DNA of 64,000 nucleotides from Larix kaempferi. Taxonomy: Eukaryota > Streptophyta > Pinopsida > Pinales > Pinaceae. Positions 11,148-22,155 of this stretch are shown piece after piece (position 1 is the stretch's first letter; each line of letters starts with the position of its first letter). Under the pieces are notes generated by a model, which was not told where the DNA came from, searched no databases, and saw nothing but the letters and a program-made list of their open reading frames with translations. Both the position numbers and the translations under genes were made by a program. The stretch lies in NCBI GenBank assembly GCA_027924585.1, contig BSBM01000370.1, positions 24,733,501 through 24,797,500 of the forward strand, in the 5' to 3' direction.

Positions 11148-12006
11148 AGTAAGTCAGAGAGCCAAATATCCGAAAATGGCTCACCTCAGGCTTCTTGCCT
11201 GAATACATCTCCTCTGGAGTCATCCTCCCCAAAGCACGGTGAGGACTCTTGTTCTGCAGATACATTTCCGTGTTGCAAGCCTCTGCCCATAGAAAGAACG
11301 GTAACCCCTGATCATGAAGCATGGCTCTCGCTGCTCCAACGATCGACCTGTTCTTTCTCTCTGCTACTTCATTCTGCTCAGGAGTGTAGGGAACTGTCAA
11401 CTGTCGCTGTATACCCTCCTGCCTGCAGAAAGCATTGAACTCCTTGGAGGTATACTCACCCCCATTATCTGATCTCAACATCCTGATCTTCCTCCCCGTC
11501 TGCTTCTCCACAAGGGCTTTGAACCCTTGGAAGACAGTCAATACAAGTGGGGACTTCTTGTTCCTCAAGAAGTAGATCCAGGTCTTCCTGGAGTAGTCAT
11601 CAATGAAGCTGATATAGTACTCGTGACCAGTCAAAGATACTGAGGACATAGGACCGCAAATGTCAGAATGAATCAAGTCAAGCACTCCTGCTTCTCTCGT
11701 GTCACTGCTAGGAAACGCAGTCTTGGTGTACTTTCCCAAAGCACACCCCCTGCACACATCACTTTGCTCAGTGTTGAACTCAGGTAAACCTTTGACCATG
11801 CTCCTCAACAATCTCAGAGCGGGGTGATGTAAATGGGCCATCCTCTTGTGCCATAACTCACATAGCTCACTGCTGCTGCTGTGTGCTAGAGCATGTTGTG
11901 GCTGAAACAGTAACTTGTACAGTCGTCCACATCTAACTCCAATATCCAGGGGGTAGATACACCTCTGGTCTTGGGAAACACCTGCACTCTCCCATTTGAG
12001 AAACAC
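11134..12006 (-). pseudogene. Element A: Copia integrase
   Basis: The GAG-pre-integrase region carries the zinc-binding pattern (LWHKRMAHLHH...CRGCALGK). The catalytic core follows: LDLIHSDICGPM, RSDNGGEYTSKEF and NEVAERKNRSI, giving the D, D and E of the triad. It is in a different frame from the protease upstream and the RT downstream. Two frameshifts (about 11960-11990 and about 11147) therefore compensate each other. Confidence 0.92.
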
Positions 12007-12254
12007 ACTCCAAGACCCCTGTCCTCAATAGTGGAAACTGAAACAAGGTTCTTTTTCAGCCCAGGGACGTACAACACATCCCTCAAGGTCATGGGACTCA
12101 TGGACTCCCTCTCAAATATAATGGTCCCCTGACCCACTGCTCTAACAATGGTGTTGTCACCAAGTACCACCTCCACCTCTCTAGCTGTCCGTGATAGCTC
12201 GGAGAACAACTCCCGAGTACCTGTCATGTGTCTCGAGGCTCCGCTGTCAATGTA
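11950..12254 (-). pseudogene. Element A: aspartic protease
   Basis: Follows gag in the same frame after a TGA (12255-12257) that most simply replaces a Trp codon. The catalytic motif is YIDSGASRHMTG. Downstream, VLYVPGLKKNLVSV is typical of Copia protease. A frameshift near its 3' end breaks the link to integrase. Confidence 0.9.
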
Positions 12255-13083
12255 TCACGTACCAGTGGTGGATGGACCTGTCTGATGCCTTGTCAATAAT
12301 GAATGCTCACTCTCCATATCCATGTCTGTGCTGGTGGCTAAGGAGACTCTCTCTCTCTCAATCTGTCCAGCATATAGGGAAAACTCCCTCTGAAATCTGT
12401 CACCAAAATCATCAACCTCTGCTGAGGCTGCTGTTTGCTGTCCCTGTCCCTTCTTCTTCTTCTTGCTTGGACACTGTGATGCATATTGCCCAAACGCCTG
12501 ACAACAATAGCACTTGATTTTACTCAAGTCCTTCTTTTGTCCACCCTGCGGTTGCTGCTGCTGCTGCCCCTTGGCCCCATTCTTCTTGGGACCCTTCTTG
12601 TTCTTACCCTTAGCTGTCAGTGCCACGTTCTCCTCATCTGCCCCACCACTTGATGAACTACCCTGTACGAGACCCCTCCCGGTCTCCTCCTGCACAAAGT
12701 CATCCCACAGTCTCTCCCAAGACGGTAGGTTCTCTCTACCCACTATGGCCTGCACAAATACACTCCAGGACTTTGAAGCCCCGTTCACTGTTGTGCGTAC
12801 TAGCTCAGTAGGAGATACCACTTCACCAACCGCTGCCAGTTCATCCCGAACTGCAAAAATCCTAGTGAGGTAAGCTGTGACTCCCTCTCCTCCATTCATC
12901 TTGATACTCTTGAGTTTCTCCTTGAGAACCATCTTTCTGTTCTCATTGGAATTCTCATACAAGCTGGTCAAGGCATTCCACATCTCATGTGCCTTGGTCT
13001 TCCCGGAAATGTGAGGGATTATGTGGTCTTTTACTGCATCAAGGATGATCCTCCTAGCCTTACAGTCCTTCTTGTTGAAGGCT
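12255..13083 (-). pseudogene. Element A: gag, C-terminal part
   Basis: Runs from AFNKKDCKARRIILDAVKDH through a Copia gag core (YENSNENRKMVLKEKL, AAVGEVVSPTELVRT). A Lys/Gln-rich segment precedes a zinc knuckle, CYCCQAFGQYASQC. The 5' end is cut by element G at 13084; the rest of gag is at 19131-19308. Reading upstream past 13083 gives a false N-terminus encoded by the G LTR. Confidence 0.92.
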
Positions 13084-15346
13084 TGTTGTCTCCCAAAATG
13101 GCATGCGTGTTGTTTGAAGCCCAAAATATAACACACCAGCTGGATGACAACTCTCTCAGGAGAGAGGCCAATGTCACCACACTCCTCTTCTCTTCGCTTC
13201 AGGTTGGCTGTTCTCCAACTCTAGGGGGGTATCCCTAAAATAGGATCGCTAAGGCAGGTACAGTAAACGAGCCAGGTGAAAAGAAGAGGCTGCCTTAGAG
13301 AAACGGAAGTAACAAAATAACGAGTTTTTAAATGGGTGATGGAAAAGAAGGGAAGATCAATCCTCAGGGAAAGACCAGTGCCAGTACCAGAAGGAGAAAT
13401 GGAGTCAAAAGAGGACTCATGGAGGCCTTATGCTTCATAAAAGTGAGACGAAACTAGAATGCACAAACAATCAGATCTTAATCAACATTTCGTACAGCCG
13501 AATACTGATGTCCACCGAAATACTAATTGTTTAAGCATAATTAACCAACTTAATCGCAAATGGCTAATCTATGGTGCTTGAAAAAGCCCCCACAAGCTAG
13601 ATTCATTCTACAACTTGAAATACATCACACAACCACATGAAAGATGCTCCATCTGTCCACAAACCCAACTGATATTTTCATTAAGCTCGAAAGGGAGAGA
13701 AAACCCAAAAATTTTCCATCCTTACAATGAAAGAGGCCATCCTCTTTATATGCCCAAAAAGCACTCCAAAAATAAAATAAAGAACAAAAATAATAAAATA
13801 ATGAAGAAAAAGTGCAGATCCACTTTTTTCTCCCTAAAGTCCAAGTAGTGTAAAGCGAACTCTGCCTTTACTAAAAATGAATACTCCAAAACCGTCAGTA
13901 ATAAAATTTGACTGCCACTTGTGACACTCAATCCACTCCAAAGCTTTGGCTGTCAACAAACTGCCGCGTAACACCATGAAACCACATGTATCACCATGAG
14001 CGTTGCCCCGTGAATTTCTCCAAACCTCTTGTTTAAGCCAGTTGGTGATCGGCTCAGCGTGGAAATCAACCCATATTTGGTTGCTGTCACGTCCTCAAGG
14101 AAAAAATGGGAAATCGCGTGGTAGGTGGGCATGTAATACACCCAATTCAGGAACACACCCCCACCAATGAGCTGATTTACCCACAGACTGTGACTTTGAG
14201 GCACTCGATTGAAGGTGTAACATTCGATAATCAACGAATTTGAAGGTTTAGCTGCCAATCAGCTGATCCTATGGCAAATAATACATCCGGTACTTCAAAT
14301 TTAGACTCACGGTACTACTGTTCAAAACTTATCAAAGATGCGGCCTTGTTGGCTGCCGAGAATTCAATCTAGGGCACGTTCTGTCAGTTGTTCTAGTTAC
14401 CCGGTGTAAATTTCTGTCAAAACGAATTTTAATTCGTCACATGCTTCTCACGCGATCGGCTGTCAAGTAGATTAAAATTCCACGTGAAGTGCCGGCGAAA
14501 CCCGAGTTCTGTAACCCATGCCATCAATTTCATGTATGAGTCACGTCTTTCACAAGCAGTGGCCCGATCACTCTGCTTAATTTCTCTGATGGTGGAAAAG
14601 GCGGATTTCGCTGAAATAGCTACGATGAACTCGGCTGAGCAATCAAATCGTGAGACCCCGATGAAAACATTAAAGACCGCTGCGTGCTGGTTATGTTGCT
14701 AAACCCCGATGAAGGTAAATCTGTTGAAAAACGTGCTGTTTGGTTTGGGGCAATAGCTTCAAAGAACATCGATACAAAAAACCCATCTCGATGAGACGGT
14801 TTCCATGAAAATCGCGATCTGTCTGTCATAATCCTCGATCATTGAGCTATGAAGACACATTTAGTTCGTCTGCTTCTGAAAGATGATCTTTGATATCCCA
14901 TTTGAATCACTCTCTGCCAATGGGGACTTTGAATGCTTACTCAAATGTGTCTCTGGCTTTCCTGAGCTATATATTTGCAACAGAATCCATAAAAGCATCA
15001 ACAACCGGAAGAGGGACCTTCTTTTTATTTTTAACGACTGAGCTTGACCTGCAACTCCTTTTGTTGTTCATCTCTGTGATTTTTAGGACAACAAATATGT
15101 ATTTAAAACTGGGACGGAAGTGATAGGAAAACACAGTCCCTTTTCTGCTATTGGAGGGAGCATATGAGTTGATGATGCTGTCACCGAATCCGTTGCATGT
15201 TCATTTTCTCCTCTATACCTACGCTGCCATACTTCTTTGATCATCATGGCTAACTTGCCAACTCTTCCATTGAATTCTTCATGCAGCAGTTTCATCCTGT
15301 CCTTAAGTGAGGCCTGTGGACACCCCTGTCAAATGGGGGGGTAACA
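13084..15346 (-). repeat. 3' LTR of element G (2.26 kb)
   Basis: Begins TGTTGTCTCCCAAAATGG and ends GGGGGGGTAACA on the plus strand. The second copy is 16866-19130. By eye they differ at a few percent of positions or less. Open frames inside (for example 13953-14258 and 15083-15295, minus) recur in both LTRs simply because the LTRs are similar; none matches a family I know. Confidence 0.95.
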
Positions 15347-15727
15347 TCTGGCTCCAACTGCGGGACATGTGCTCGCCATCGGTGAGTGCATGAGAACCTC
15401 AGACCTCTCGGTTATTGCAGACCACTTAAAAACCAAAAAAAACAGTGGGGGGATGGCTCAATTCACATCCCAGACCCACGGATTTATTACACAACAGAAA
15501 AAGCATACTGAAAAAATTTTAAATGCTCATGTAGGAGCTTTATTTATCCTACCTACCTAACCTATCAGATGAGAAGAAAATATTAAGTGAAATGATATAG
15601 CCAGTGAAGCCAACTCAACATTTTATCAATGTTGAAACTTCTACCCTTCTGATTAGTCATTAACCCAAAACAGGCTTTGATAAACCGAATGTGATCATGG
15701 CCCAGAAATGTTTTCAAATCATGACTG
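15347..15727 (-). other. Element G internal 3' region without genes
   Basis: Between the acidic frame and the 3' LTR. The sequence next to the LTR (plus TCTGGCTCCAACTGCGGGAC) is not purine-rich, so no clear polypurine tract is visible. Confidence 0.5.
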
Positions 15728-16243
15728 TCATAGGAAAATTGATGCTGTAGATACACAGTCTCTCAAATCTTCAACGAGACAGCGAGTTAGTCCACATGCT
15801 ACATCAATATAACACTGAAGAGGACTAAAACAGGAAACAGGCTGCTTTTCAAACTGAATTCTGTCATTCAAGGACTTCTCATGAGGCAGATCTGAAATAG
15901 AAGAGTTATTATTTTTGATAAAATGAAATTCAGCTGGGTCCAAACCTTCATCACAAATCTGCTCGAGTTGATCTTTAAAACAACCATTGTTATCTTCACT
16001 AAAGTGAATCTGAGGCAGCTCTGGATCTTCATTATAAAACTGTTCATGATCATTTTTGATGGCATAGATTTGAGGCAGATCCATACTTTCAATAGCAATA
16101 TCAGAAGTTTTTTCAGTAACATCTTCATCCAAGGGCCTTTGTATTTCTTCTCCAATGAGATCTTCAATGTTTTCTTTTAATTCAAAATGGAACCTAGGGA
16201 TGAGGGTATCATACTCTCTAGTAAGTTGCTCAATTTCATCCAC
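15728..16243 (-). CDS. Element G: acidic open frame of unknown function
   Basis: 171 codons, MDEIEQLTREYDTLIPRFHF to STASIFL, strongly acidic, with repeated short motifs (LPQIYAIKND, LPQIHFSEDN, PAEFHFIKNN). The repeats suggest an internally duplicated linker of about 30 residues. It lies just downstream of gag in element sense and may be the frameshifted continuation of gag. I do not recognise a domain. Confidence 0.45.
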   Translation of the reverse strand: MDEIEQLTREYDTLIPRFHFELKENIEDLIGEEIQRPLDEDVTEKTSDIAIESMDLPQIYAIKNDHEQFYNEDPELPQIHFSEDNNGCFKDQLEQICDEGLDPAEFHFIKNNNSSISDLPHEKSLNDRIQFEKQPVSCFSPLQCYIDVACGLTRCLVEDLRDCVSTASIFL

Positions 16244-16250
16244 GGTTCCA

Positions 16251-16586
16251 TCATGCCAGCGAAGGAGAAAACTCTAAAAAAACTGTCACTGAATGTATGG
16301 ATTCATCCGGAAGATTATAGAACCAAGATACTGCATCTCCTTCCAAGGTTATAGCAAAAACAATCATAATATCATCCTCATGATGAACATTAAAATCAGA
16401 CATTAATTTGCAGAGAGAGGCAACATGATGGGTGGCTGAAACCCCATCATTTCCACGGAATTCAGGAAGAATGTCATGCATCCTACGGTCGTAACATTCA
16501 TTAGGAAATCCATGGATTCTTGAGAAATCCAATGGGGCATAAGCTTCGTGCAAAAGAGCAAGATATTGCTCTTTTTTATTGTCCAT
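16251..16586 (-). pseudogene. Element G: Gypsy gag domain, truncated
   Basis: 111 codons from MDNKKEQYLALLHEAY. It includes FRGNDGVSATHHVASL, DDIMIVFAITLEGDAVSWFYNLP and DESIHSVTVF, which follow the retrotransposon gag pattern of Gypsy elements (trimming the particle shell protein). It stops soon after (EFSPSLA). The next frame at 15728-16243 is offset, so gag is truncated or frameshifted. No zinc knuckle follows. Confidence 0.75.
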
Positions 16587-16865
16587 AAGTCAAACAGTAA
16601 GGTACTAAAACTGAAAAATGTATATAACCATACCTCATACCAAACTGTGGAGTCGCCAAGGTGAGCTTGAAAGGTTTCCAATGAGTGTGCTCACCTCTAC
16701 ACCCAATAGGATCTTCAAATTTGTAAAAGGTCAAGGGCTCTGTCCCTTTGTGGAGTCGCCATGTGAGAAAAGGAATCTGCAATAAAATCTCCCACAAATG
16801 TCGTTATTGAAGCATAGTCTTCAAATTTCGGGAACTGGACTTTTCCCCGGCAACGACGACAAAAA

Positions 16866-19130
16866 TGTTGTCTCCCAAAATGGCATGCGTGTTGTTTGAA
16901 GCCCAAAATATAGCACACCAGCTGGATGACAACTCTCTCAGGAGAGAGGCCAATGTCACCACACTCCTCTCCTCTTCGCTTCAGGTTGGCTCTTCTCCAA
17001 CTCTAGGGGGGTATCCCTAAAATAGGATCGCTAAGGCAGGTACAGTAAACGGGCCAGGTGAAAAGAAGAGGCTGCCTTAGAGAAACGGAAGTAACAAAAT
17101 AACGAGTTTTTAAATGGGTGATGGAAAAGAAGGGAAGATCAATCCTCAGGGAAAGACCAGTGCCAGTACCAGAAGGGGAAATGGAGTCAAAAGAGGACTA
17201 ATGGAGGCCTTATGCTTCATAAAAGTGAGACGAAACTAGAATGCACAAACAATCAGATCTTAATCAACATTTCGTACAACCGAATACTCATGTCCATCGA
17301 AATACTAATTGTTTAAGCATACTTAACCAACTTAATCCTAAATGGCTAATCTATTGTGCTTAAAAAAGCCCTCACAAGCTAGATTCATTCTACAACTTGA
17401 AATACATCACACAACCACATGAAAGATGCTCCATCTGTCCACAAACCCAGCTGATATTTTCATTAAGCTCGAAAGGGAGAGAAAACCCAAAATTTTTCCA
17501 TCCTTACAATGAAAGAGGCCATCCTCTTTATATGCCCAAAAAGCACTCCAAAAATAAAATAAAGAACAAAAATAATAAAATAATGAAGAAAAAGTGCAGA
17601 TCCACTTTTTTCTCCCTAAAGTCCAAGTAGTGTAAAGCGAACTCTGCCTTTACTAAAAATGAATACTCCAAAACTGTCAGTAATAAAATTTGACTGCCAC
17701 TTGTGACACTCAATCCACTCCAAAGCTTTGGCTGTCAACAGACTGCCGCGTAACACCATGAAACCACATGTACACCATGAGCGTTGCCCCGTGAATTTCT
17801 CCAAACCTCTCGTTTAAGCCAGTTGGTGATCGGCTCAGCGTGGAAATCAACCCATATTTGGCTGCTGTCACGTCCTCAAGGAGAAAATGGGAAATCGCGT
17901 GGTAGGTGGGCATGTAATACACCCAATTCAGGAACACACCCCCACCAATGAGCTGATTTACCCACAGACTGTGACTTTGAGGCACTCGATTGAAGGTGTA
18001 ACATTCGATAATCAACGAATCTGAAGGTTTAGCTGCCAATCAGCTGATCCTATGGCAAATAATACATCCGGTACTTCAAATTTAGACTCACGGTGCTACA
18101 GTTCAAAACTTATCAAAGATGCGGCCTTGCTGGCTGCCGAGAATTCAATCTAGGGCACGTTCTGTCAGTTGTTCTAGTTACCCGGCGTAAATTTCTGTCA
18201 AAACGAATTTCAATTCATCACATGCTTCTCACGCGATCGGTTGTCAAGTAGATTAAAATTCCACGTGAAGTGTCGGCGAAACCCGAGTTCTGTAACCCAT
18301 GCCATCAATTTCATGTATGAGTCACGTCTTTCACAAGCAGTGGCACGATCACTCTGCTTAATTTCTCTGATGGTGGAAAAGACGGATTTCGCTGAAATAG
18401 CTACGATGAACTCGGCTGAGCAATCAAATCGTGAGACCCCGATCAAAACATTAAAGACTACTGCGTGCTGGTTATGTTGCTAAACCCCGATGAAGGTAAA
18501 TCTGTTGAAAAACGTGCTGTTTGGTTTGGGGCAATAGCTTCAAAGAACACCGATACAAAAAACCCATCTCAATGAGACGGTTTCCATGAAAATCGCGATC
18601 TGTCTGTCATAATCCTCGATCATTGAGCTATGAAGACACATTTAGTTCGTCTGCTTCTGAAAGATGATCTTTGATATCCCATTTGAATCACTCTCTGCCA
18701 ATGGGGACTTTGAATGCTTACTGAAATGTGTCTCTGGCTTAGTTCCTGAGCTATATATTTGCAACAGAATCCATAAAAGCATCAACAACCGGAAGAGGGA
18801 CCTTCTTTTTATTTTTAATGACTGAGCTTGACCTGCAACTCCTTCTGTTGTTCATCTCTGTGATTTTTAGGACAGCAAATATGTATTTAAAACTAGGACG
18901 GAAGTGATAGGAAAACACAGTCCCTTTTCTGCTATTGGAGGGAGCATCTGAGTTGATGATGCTGTCACCGAATCCGCTACATGTTCATTTTCTCCTCTAT
19001 ACCTACGCTGCCATACTTCTTTGATCATCATGGCTAACTTGCCAACTCTTCCATTGAATTCTTCATGCAGTAGTTTCATCCTGTCCTTAAGTGAGGCCTG
19101 TGGACACCCCTGTCAAATGGGGGTGTAACA
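16866..19130 (-). repeat. 5' LTR of element G (2.27 kb)
   Basis: Partner of 13084-15346. Preceded on its left by the Asp-tRNA primer site and followed by the target duplication AGGCT. The minus-strand frame at 17710-18039 corresponds to 13953-14258 in the other LTR, with a different C-terminus because of a 1-base indel. Confidence 0.95.
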
Positions 19131-19308
19131 AGGCTTAAAGTGCTGTTGCATCAGTGGCATCGGGAATGGTAACCGGGTTAGCTGTAGTATTTCTCACCAC
19201 CTCCACCCATAGCTCATTCTCCTCCAATATCAGTAAAATTCTGGCCTTCCAAGGCACAAAATTTTCTGTCCCATTCAGCCTATCCTCAATCCTTAGACCT
19301 ATAACCAT
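19131..19308 (-). pseudogene. Element A: gag, N-terminal part, separated by element G
   Basis: Starts at an ATG (19306-19308) and reads MVIGLRIEDRLNGTENFVPW, close to the gag start of element F (MIGMKVEDRLEGASNFISW). Removing G and one AGGCT copy joins this frame exactly to AFNKKDC at 13083. One in-frame TAA lies close to the junction. Lies 115 bp downstream of the Met-tRNA primer site. Confidence 0.9.
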
Positions 19309-19434
19309 CTGAACACCAACCCAACAGAACGCTGCCCACTAACAGAAGATAAAAAATACTGAAGTTTCTGAGATCTGAAAATTTCTGTGTGTCTGCAAAC
19401 TATCACTGTTTTCTGCCCCCTCGCTCTGATACCA

Positions 19435-20490
19435 TGTAGAATTTTCTGCACTTTACTGTTTGCTGGTTTATGTCAACATTTTGTGGTTTTCACTTACAGC
19501 CGGTTATGCATTGGCTGTAGGTTACTTATGAAAATTACTGTAACAATTAAACACACAGTAAAATGCTTCTAACAGGCTGAAAAACACATTCAACAATCAC
19601 ACCATAAAAAATGATAGACTCAGAAATTTTTGGCCAAAATTAAGCCCTGGAAAAACCCCCACAGGGAAAACCAGTTAGAGAGAGAGAGAGATTTTATTAT
19701 CTTCAGCAAAATATCAGAACAGAAATACAGTGAAAAATCAACTTATCTCCACCAAAGATTTCATCTCAAAATCCTTGAAAACTGTGCCCAGCAAATGCCT
19801 TGAAAACTGTGCAGAAATTTACAGCAGTCCGTACAGCTGTACGGCCCTCGATTTCTGTGCCAGATTTTGCCTCGATTTCTGTGCCAAACTATGCCTCAGT
19901 TTCTGTGCAACCAGTATCTCGATTTCTGTGCACAAACAGTGCCTCAAAATCTGTGCACCAAAAATCCGTACTGTACGGAATCCGTACACCTCGAAAATCG
20001 TGCAGCAATAAAGTGCTGTACCTTGCCTCGATTTCCGTGCCTGTAATAAAAGCTGTCCGTACTTCCTCGATATTTGTGCAGCAATAAATGAGACTGTACC
20101 TTGCCTTGAAAATTGTGCCAATGGAAAAGACCAAACCCTTGTCTCAATTTCAGTGCCCTTCTTCTCTGCTCTCTCTTCTCACTTTCCAAAAAGAAAAAGT
20201 GAGTCTCTTTGCCTCCCTCAAGCCTTTTTGATCAAACCCTAGGTGAGTTCTAATCCAACGGTCAAGATTAACTCTAATCTGATGGTTGAGATTGAATGAG
20301 AGTGAAAATACCTTTTATTTAAATCTTATAAATAAAATTCACTCACCCACTTAAATTTATCAAAAAAGTGACTTTCACTTTTTAAAGTCTCATTAAGTGA
20401 CATTTAATGTTGAGGGTCACCTTTTTCCCCCTTCTAAGTGATTTAGGCAAAAGTCACTAGGGGAACACTTCCCTAGGTACAAAACTAACA
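19435..20490 (-). repeat. 5' LTR of element A
   Basis: Matches 7251-8330 and is slightly shorter, mainly because a block near 7680-7720 is missing. It contains the perfect 16-bp palindrome CCGTACAGCTGTACGG (19829-19844) and the inverted pair TCCGTAC-T-GTACGGA (19965-19979). Directly followed by the right target duplication GGAGG. Confidence 0.95.
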
Positions 20491-21074
20491 GGAGGTGCAG
20501 GTAGAAGGTATTTGAAAATTTCAGAATAGCCATTGATTCACTAAAGGTTTGAATTAAAGCCAATATGTTGGCTTTTCTTGCATATGGAGGGCGATGGAGT
20601 GGTAAGGATCATTAACCAACTAGTTTAACATCTGATGCCAACATCTTGTTTGATGTTGTAATATAAGAAACATCATCCAAAATCAAATCCAAAAGAAAAG
20701 GTAGCAGTGTATGATGAAAGCCAAGTGTAGAAGTCATGTCATTGTGCAGTCACCTAGTTGAGGCAACCTTTGTATTGTTACCACTGTATTAGCCTTGCAA
20801 CCTGGTACTTGCATGCTTTATATCTCAACCTGTAAAAGTTATACCTCGACCTATGTCTTTAGCTGCATCTTTTAAAAAATAAATAAATTCCTATACTTAT
20901 TTCATGTTCTTGTTCTTGTTTTCTGTTTACTGCTTCAGTTGGTGAGCCATTATAATAGACTATTTATATTATTAGTTTGTAAAATTTGATTTTTGGCTGT
21001 TGTGTAGTGTTCAAACTTCAAATGATATGTGTGTGTACATGTTTTCTGAGAATTTGGGTTTCTGGGTTTTACAG
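20491..21074 (+). other. Intron segment upstream of the first visible IBR5-type exon
   Basis: Starts with the right target duplication of element A and ends in an acceptor (GGGTTTTACAG). No coding match is visible. If the missing 5' exons lie to the left of the window, this and everything from 1 onward is one intron of more than 21 kb. Confidence 0.6.
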
Positions 21075-22155
21075 AGCAATGCCGAAATGATAAAGTTCGA
21101 GTGCTTGTGCACTGCATGTCTGGCCAGAGTAGGTTAGTTTGATTTGAAGTGCATGATACATTTCAAGATGATGTTGTCCTGAATTAGTCTAGGAAGACTT
21201 TGAAGGCGATCTTTAAATTCATTTTTCTTTCTTTAAACAGGTCTCCTGCTATTGTAATTGCCTATTTGATGCGATACAAGTTATGGAGACTTGCAGAAAG
21301 CTATAATTGGGTGAAGGAGAGGAGACCAACAATCAATTTGACTCCAGGTATTTATGTCAGAAAGAATAATATGTGTTCAGATATCATTCTTGAATCCCTA
21401 TAAATAAAAAAATAAATCAAGGTGTTGGGAGAATCTTAATTAGTAATTACATAATATCATATGCATGCCTTGATCTCATTTTATGCTTTTAGTGCCCACT
21501 TTATGTTTATGTAGTGCTAACCTGCTAGGTTGCTATTCTCACTTGATTGAGAAATGCTTTATTTTATCTTGTGTTTTGTATTTCCTCTATTTGAACAAAT
21601 GACGTACAACAAACATTGTAGGAAGTTGTAAGAATTTAAGATTGCAAGGAAAACTTTTGCTTCATTCAGAATGGAATTGCTGCCAAGAGCAGCAATGGTC
21701 CTGACGGTAAATTGAGAAAAGATGATATAAATCATAGAACATTGCAGTAATCATTTGTTTTAAATTCCATTTTATATCTTTATCAATGTGATATGTTCGG
21801 TTGCACAACCAAACCGTGTACTATTTGTAAGTAATAATTATGTTGTATTGCTTTTGCAGCTGTACTTAAACAATTGCAAGATTATGAAAAGGAAATTTTT
21901 GGAGTGAATGCCTCATCAACTCCAGTTTTCACAACCTCAAATGGTTTAGCATTCGGGTTTGGATTTCCAAATAACACCCAGACTGCTGTTTCTCCTCCAA
22001 CTTTCTGTCAGCTTTCATCAAATCCACATTTCAATCTTGGGACAACAAATTCTCATAGCTCAGGAGGCTTTACATTTTCAGCTACAAGACAAGATATTAA
22101 TCCTTTAAGTAGCACGACAGCAACAGCAATGGATAATAGCATGGACAGCACCTGA
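21075..22155 (+). CDS. IBR5: IBR5-type dual-specificity protein phosphatase, 3' half (three exons)
   Basis: Exons are 21075-21132, 21241-21347 and 21860-22155, with GT donors, AG acceptors and matching phases. Together they encode 152 residues and a TGA stop. The product would remove phosphate from phospho-Tyr and phospho-Ser/Thr. The first exon holds the P-loop HCMSGQSR (HCX5R, catalytic Cys and Arg). It is followed by SPAIVIAYLM and WRLAESYNWVKERRP, which match plant IBR5 (INDOLE-3-BUTYRIC ACID RESPONSE 5, an auxin/abscisic-acid signalling phosphatase). The C-terminus LQDYEKEIFG plus a Ser/Thr-rich tail also fits. The 5' exons (zinc-finger-like N-terminus and substrate-binding part) are not in the window. 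No stops or frameshifts were seen, so the gene is probably functional. Confidence 0.88.

Larger units (their letters stand above)
13084..19130 (-). mobile_element. Element G: gag-only Gypsy-like LTR element (TR-GAG/LARD type)
   Basis: The LTRs are 13084-15346 and 16866-19130, with a perfect 5-bp target duplication AGGCT (13079-13083 and 19131-19135). The internal region is only about 1.5 kb. The primer site next to the right LTR (plus strand CCCCGGCAACGACGACA, about 16845-16861) matches the 3' end of Asp tRNA with two changes. A Gypsy gag domain is the only recognised coding sequence. With no protease, RT or integrase it would depend on another element. Inserted in gag of element A. Confidence 0.93.
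7251..20490 (-). mobile_element. Element A: Ty1/Copia LTR retrotransposon, nested host of element G
   Basis: The element is bounded by matching LTRs (7251-8330 and 19435-20490) and a perfect 5-bp target duplication, GGAGG (7246-7250 and 20491-20495). The Met-tRNA primer site (plus strand GCTCTGATACCA, 19423-19434) adjoins the right LTR. The polypurine tract AAGAGGGAG adjoins the left LTR (8331-8339). The domain order gag, protease, integrase, RT, RNase H is Copia. Without element G its length would be about 7.2 kb. It is antisense to the IBR5-type gene and lies 0.6 kb upstream of that gene's first visible exon. Confidence 0.95.

Noticed and set aside
13084-13136. Apparent gag start MCYILGFKQHACHFGRQ upstream of element A gag
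   Set aside because: These codons are encoded by the LTR of element G. The same sequence recurs at the other G LTR (16868-16918). The true gag N-terminus is at 19131-19308.
13953-14258. Frame repeated in both G LTRs as a possible gene carried in the LTR
   Set aside because: The C-termini differ by an indel, no domain is recognisable, and equal copies are expected from LTR identity.
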